A stretch of 64,000 bases of DNA from JAAGZL01 sp050288625 (GTDB taxonomy: Bacteria > Pseudomonadota > Gammaproteobacteria > Chromatiales > Chromatiaceae). Shown here piece by piece: positions 61,225-64,000 of this stretch. The notes beneath the pieces were generated by a model that did no database searches, was not told the origin of the DNA, and saw only the letters and a list, made by a program, of their open reading frames with translations. The DNA is taken from the NCBI GenBank assembly GCA_050288625.1, contig JBNKEE010000062.1, forward strand, positions 26,838-90,837. Reading direction: 5' to 3'. Each line of letters begins with the position of its first letter. The first letter of the stretch is position 1. A program made the translations under genes and the position numbers.

Positions 61225-62295
61225 TTATGCGTTGCCCCTCATAGCTATCGCATGTCCTTGGGCGAAGTCCAGCATGCGTTTGATCGGTTTTACCGCCTGC
61301 TGACAAAGATCCTTATCGATCAGGATTTCTTGACTTCCGGTTTCCAGAACGGTGACCAGATTATGCAATGAGTTCATGCCCATCCAGGGGCAGTGAGCGC
61401 AACTGACACAGGTTGCGCCTTCACCTGCAGTCGGTGCCTCAATCAGGGTTTTGTCCGGGGCTAGCTGCTTCATCTTGTGAAAGATGCCCCCATCGGTGGC
61501 CACTATAAACTCACGGTTATTCATGCTGGTAACCGCTTTGATTAAGGCGGAGGTGGACCCGACTACGTCTGCCTGTTCTATAACACTCTCAGGTGACTCT
61601 GGGTGTACCAGGACTGCAGCATCTGGATGCAATCTATGCAGGCGCTCTAGGGCGACCGCCTTGAACTCTTCATGCACCACACAGGAGCCTGGCCAGAGCA
61701 GCATCTCAACACCTGTGATCTTTTGTACATACCGTCCGAGATGCTGGTCCGGCCCCCAAAGAATCTTCTCACCTTTTTCCGCAAGATGTTGGATGATCGG
61801 TAAGGCTATGCCGGATGTCACTACCCAGTCAGACCTTGCTTTTACCTCGGCACTTGTGTTGGCGTATACCACGACCGTGTGATCAGGGTTAGCATCGCAA
61901 AATGATGAGAATTGATCAGCCGGGCATCCGTCATCCAGAGAACAAGTGGCATTCAGGTCTGGCATGATAATACGTTTTTCCGGATTTAGGATCTTGGATG
62001 TTTCGCCCATGAAGCGCACGCCGCATACTACCAAGGTTGTGGCATCATGTTCAGCGCCAAAACGGGCCATTTCCAGGGAATCAGCGACGCATCCTCCGGT
62101 TTCTTCAGCCAGTTCCTGAAGATCACCGTCGGTATAATAGTGTGCTACTAGTACCGCATTTTGCTCTTTAAGCATGTCCTTGATGCGTTCTTTCAGTGCA
62201 TGCTTCTCACTCGTAGAGAGGACGGGCCATTCGGGGTGAGGCGGCACATCTATTTTGTTGATAACGATCTCTTCGGCGATTCGTGATTGGGTCAT
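61225..62295 (-). CDS. nadA: Quinolinate synthase
   Basis: 356 residues; condenses iminoaspartate and dihydroxyacetone phosphate in de novo NAD synthesis. 4Fe-4S ligand Cys lie in ATCSLDDGCPAD, PGSCVVHEEF and CVSCAHCPWMGMN. Other motifs: VAHYYTDGDLQELAE, VCGVRFMGETSKIL. It lies 27 bases after the NrtR-type regulator, on the same strand. Confidence 0.95.
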   Translation of the reverse strand: MTQSRIAEEIVINKIDVPPHPEWPVLSTSEKHALKERIKDMLKEQNAVLVAHYYTDGDLQELAEETGGCVADSLEMARFGAEHDATTLVVCGVRFMGETSKILNPEKRIIMPDLNATCSLDDGCPADQFSSFCDANPDHTVVVYANTSAEVKARSDWVVTSGIALPIIQHLAEKGEKILWGPDQHLGRYVQKITGVEMLLWPGSCVVHEEFKAVALERLHRLHPDAAVLVHPESPESVIEQADVVGSTSALIKAVTSMNNREFIVATDGGIFHKMKQLAPDKTLIEAPTAGEGATCVSCAHCPWMGMNSLHNLVTVLETGSQEILIDKDLCQQAVKPIKRMLDFAQGHAIAMRGNA

Positions 62296-62322
62296 TCTGC
62301 TTCTCTTATAAATATCGTACTG

Positions 62323-63009
62323 TTAATGATCGAATTGTAGCGCGATCTGTTCGTTTATCCGATATAGACGTGCAGGGCGGTGATTTCCTTCGCGGCGCGT
62401 CTCTCCGGTCTCTTTAATAAGCCCTGAACCGGTTATTCTCTTTCTGAAGTTCCTTTTATCTAACCTGTTGTTACGTATGATCTCATAGACACGTTGTATC
62501 TGGCTTAGGGTAAATGTCTCTGGGAGAAATTGAAATACTACGGATGAGCGGTCCAGGTCAGATACCAGACGTTTGTGGGCCATGGTTATGATCTCGCAAT
62601 GATCGAAAGCCAATTGTGGTAGCTTGTCTATGGAAAACCATGCGGCATCAATGGCATCACTATTCGCTATGGGGTTCATCTCGACTTTAGGGGCAATAGC
62701 GTAGTAGGCTACGCTGACAACCCTTTCTCTCGGGTCCCGTTTGGGATCTCCAAACGTGTGGAGTTGCTGCAGATATATATTTTCTATCCCCGTCTCTTCA
62801 CTCAGTTCTCTTCTCGCACAATCTTCCAGATCTTCATTTAACTCTAAAAAGCCTCCTGGGATGGCCCAGGAGCCCTTAAAGGGATCTAGTCCTCTTTTTA
62901 TCAACAGCAATTTGAGTTTGTCATCGTAAATGGTAAATACTACTGCGTCAGTGGTGACTGCAGGATGCGGGTATTTGTAAGAGTATAGATTTTCGTGATG
63001 ATCTATCAT
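62323..63009 (-). CDS. Nudix-winged helix regulator of the NrtR family
   Basis: 228 residues. Nudix domain about 15-150 with an intact Nudix box at 53-75 (GFLELNED...RRELSEETGI, all Gx5Ex7REUxEExGU positions filled), then a winged-helix domain about 160-225 (FTLSQIQRVYEIIRNNRLDKRNFRKRI). NrtR proteins sense ADP-ribose and repress NAD biosynthesis genes; adjacency to nadA supports this. The intact box leaves hydrolase activity possible. Confidence 0.88.
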   Translation of the reverse strand: MIDHHENLYSYKYPHPAVTTDAVVFTIYDDKLKLLLIKRGLDPFKGSWAIPGGFLELNEDLEDCARRELSEETGIENIYLQQLHTFGDPKRDPRERVVSVAYYAIAPKVEMNPIANSDAIDAAWFSIDKLPQLAFDHCEIITMAHKRLVSDLDRSSVVFQFLPETFTLSQIQRVYEIIRNNRLDKRNFRKRITGSGLIKETGETRREGNHRPARLYRINEQIALQFDH

Positions 63010-63021
63010 TATGTCGTGTTC

Positions 63022-63051
63022 AGTGTATTATTAACACTTACTAAAATAGTA
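63022..63051. promoter_or_regulatory. Candidate operator upstream of nrtR-nadA
   Basis: AGTGT-N7-ACACT (63022-63038) and TACT-AAAAT-AGTA (63039-63051) lie 13-42 bases before the nrtR start. Dyads of this kind are expected for an autoregulating NrtR, but the exact site is a guess. Confidence 0.4.
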
Positions 63052-63121
63052 AATATATCACATTTTAGCCAATACAACGCATGACAACTGTCTAATCCAT
63101 AAGATATTTCGCGAAAGTCAC

Positions 63122-63148
63122 TAAAGAATCACGCTATTTTGTCGATAG
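63122..63148 (+). promoter_or_regulatory. sigma28-like promoter upstream of the HDOD gene
   Basis: TAAAGAAT, exactly 11 bases, GTCGATAG: 6/8 and 6/8 to TAAAGTTT-N11-GCCGATAA, and close to the three flagellar boxes in this window. Start near 63155, about 170 bases before the ATG. Confidence 0.55.
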
Positions 63149-63327
63149 TAAGTTCGATCCGGTAAGCGCATCTGGAGTCAAAGTCGTTTGTCCTTGTATA
63201 CGGGCGAGCAAAGGTAGCGCCAGTTGCAGTTGACTAGTTTACATATTGGGGATTTGGATGCTTCATCTAGGTGTATTTATCTCTACAGGTCAGGGAGAGG
63301 TCATTTTCTTATTTAATGAGAATTTTC

Positions 63328-64000
63328 ATGTCTAAAACAACTACAAATAATGCGAAGCATGAGATTCTTGAGATAAGGCACCTGCCTCCGCTCTCAATTA
63401 CCGCCACACGCCTGCTGGCGGCCGTTGGGGATCCGGATGTGGAAGTAGACGATTTGGCCGACATCATCAATCATGATCCCGGGTTGATGGGGCGTATCGT
63501 TGGTTTGGCGAATGCGGCCTATTTTGGACAGAGAAATCCAATAACTACCGTGCAGGAGGCCATAATCCGCGTTCTCGGGATAAATATGGTTAAAAGCCTA
63601 GCATTGAGCATCTCCGTGAGTGGCGCATTTCATGCCAGTAATTGCCCCGGTTTTAACACAAAGGAGTATTGGTTTAATGCCATCGGCTGCGCCACCCTGG
63701 CCAGGATGTTGGCCCTTCGAGTGCCCATTGAGGATCGACCGGATCCAGATCGAATATACTTGAGCGGTCTGCTACACAATCTTGGTTATCTGGTGCTGGC
63801 CCATGTGTTTCCTTCCAAACTTTCAGAAGTGTTTGCTATAGTGGACGAGGACCCGGAGGCGGATCTTGAATCTCTGCAGAGAGAGCATCTGGGGGTAGAT
63901 TGGATATCAGCCGGAGAATGGCTGGCAGGTCGTTGGCACCTGCCTGATTTTATTGGGGATACTATGAGAGCTGTTGCCGACCCTGCCTACGCGTCCGATG
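63328..64000 (+). CDS. HDOD-domain protein (3' partial)
   Basis: 224 codons visible from ATG 63328; the frame is still open at the window end. HDOD domain: LPPLSITATRLLAAVGDPDVEVDDLADIINHDPGLMGRIV, VQEAIIRVLGINMVKSLAL and the HD-like LSGLLHNLGYLVL. HDOD proteins serve as signalling scaffolds in motility, chemotaxis and stress and usually lack phosphohydrolase activity. A sigma28-like promoter lies upstream. Confidence 0.85.
   Translation, partial: MSKTTTNNAKHEILEIRHLPPLSITATRLLAAVGDPDVEVDDLADIINHDPGLMGRIVGLANAAYFGQRNPITTVQEAIIRVLGINMVKSLALSISVSGAFHASNCPGFNTKEYWFNAIGCATLARMLALRVPIEDRPDPDRIYLSGLLHNLGYLVLAHVFPSKLSEVFAIVDEDPEADLESLQREHLGVDWISAGEWLAGRWHLPDFIGDTMRAVADPAYASD

Larger units (their letters stand above)
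63010..63327. other. nrtR-HDOD divergent intergenic region
   Basis: The 318 bases contain two short inverted repeats near the nrtR start (63022-63051) and the sigma28-like box at 63122-63148, followed by about 180 bases of leader with no conserved riboswitch fold I could recognise. Confidence 0.5.

Noticed and set aside
63149..63327. Possible c-di-GMP riboswitch in the HDOD leader
   Set aside because: I looked for the paired hairpins and conserved core of GEMM-type riboswitches and did not find them.

Overview
The window looks like chromosomal DNA of a free-living or facultatively symbiotic gammaproteobacterium with a polar-type flagellum. The evidence is gene order and family type: ilvB-ilvH-ilvC-pssA-leuA, rpsP-rimM-trmD-rplS, a Pseudomonas/Vibrio-like flgMN/flgA/cheVR/flgB-L/fliC-flaG-fliD-fliST block with sigma54 and sigma28 promoters, and PEP-CTERM-type surface proteins. 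Sulfur-oxidising or Chromatiales-like relatives are a reasonable guess, but nothing here fixes the genus. I saw no rRNA, CRISPR array, transposase or prophage. The two terminal genes (TPR protein, HDOD protein) are cut by the window edges.

Layout. 1-2.8 kb: end of a large TPR protein (PrsT/exopolysaccharide type) and a DUF4124 protein. 3.1-9.3 kb: branched-chain amino acid genes ilvB, ilvH, ilvC and leuA, with pssA inside. 9.3-18.5 kb: housekeeping genes (family-4 UDG, rimI, prfC, pyk, class I fumarase) interleaved with two PEP-CTERM cargo proteins and a calcium-site-like protein. 18.6-20.1 kb: small proteins, a secreted SNase-fold protein that seems to have lost its active site, and tRNA-Arg(CCT) and tRNA-Ala(CGC), with an interrupted tRNA-Arg fragment next door.

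20.1-39.5 kb: one continuous flagellar/chemotaxis block. I could read six promoters whose -24/-12 or sigma28 boxes have exact family spacing: sigma54 for flgA, flgB and fliD; sigma28 for flgMN, cheVR and fliC. These give the expected hierarchy, with hook and rod genes on sigma54 and flagellin plus anti-sigma factor on sigma28. A seventh sigma28-like site lies upstream of the HDOD gene at the right edge, 24 kb away.

39.5-45.5 kb: ypjD, ffh, the rpsP-rimM-trmD-rplS operon with a strong terminator, and sbcB. 45.4-47.2 kb: three small minus-strand genes (unknown, ankyrin lipoprotein, unknown). 47.2-53.2 kb: ion and solute transport (two overlapping CorC/CNNM paralogues, UspA, Na/Pi cotransporter with PhoU-like tail, AEC permease). 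53.2-58.8 kb: an RpfC-like hybrid kinase, a protein with a duplicated C-terminal motif, an SPL-type radical SAM protein and a WD40 lipoprotein, all on the minus strand. 58.9-61.2 kb: coiled-coil periplasmic protein, hemerythrin, DUF2249 protein and a polytopic NnrS-like membrane protein, which together suggest O2/NO-related chemistry. 61.2-63.0 kb: nadA preceded by a Nudix-HTH NrtR-type regulator. The edge carries the HDOD gene.

The least ordinary items are the tRNA-Arg fragment split in its T-loop, the degenerate secreted SNase, the WD40/SPL/duplicated-motif gene run, the branched stem-loop upstream of leuA, and the predicted link of the HDOD gene to the flagellar regulon. All family names come from sequence recognition without database searches.
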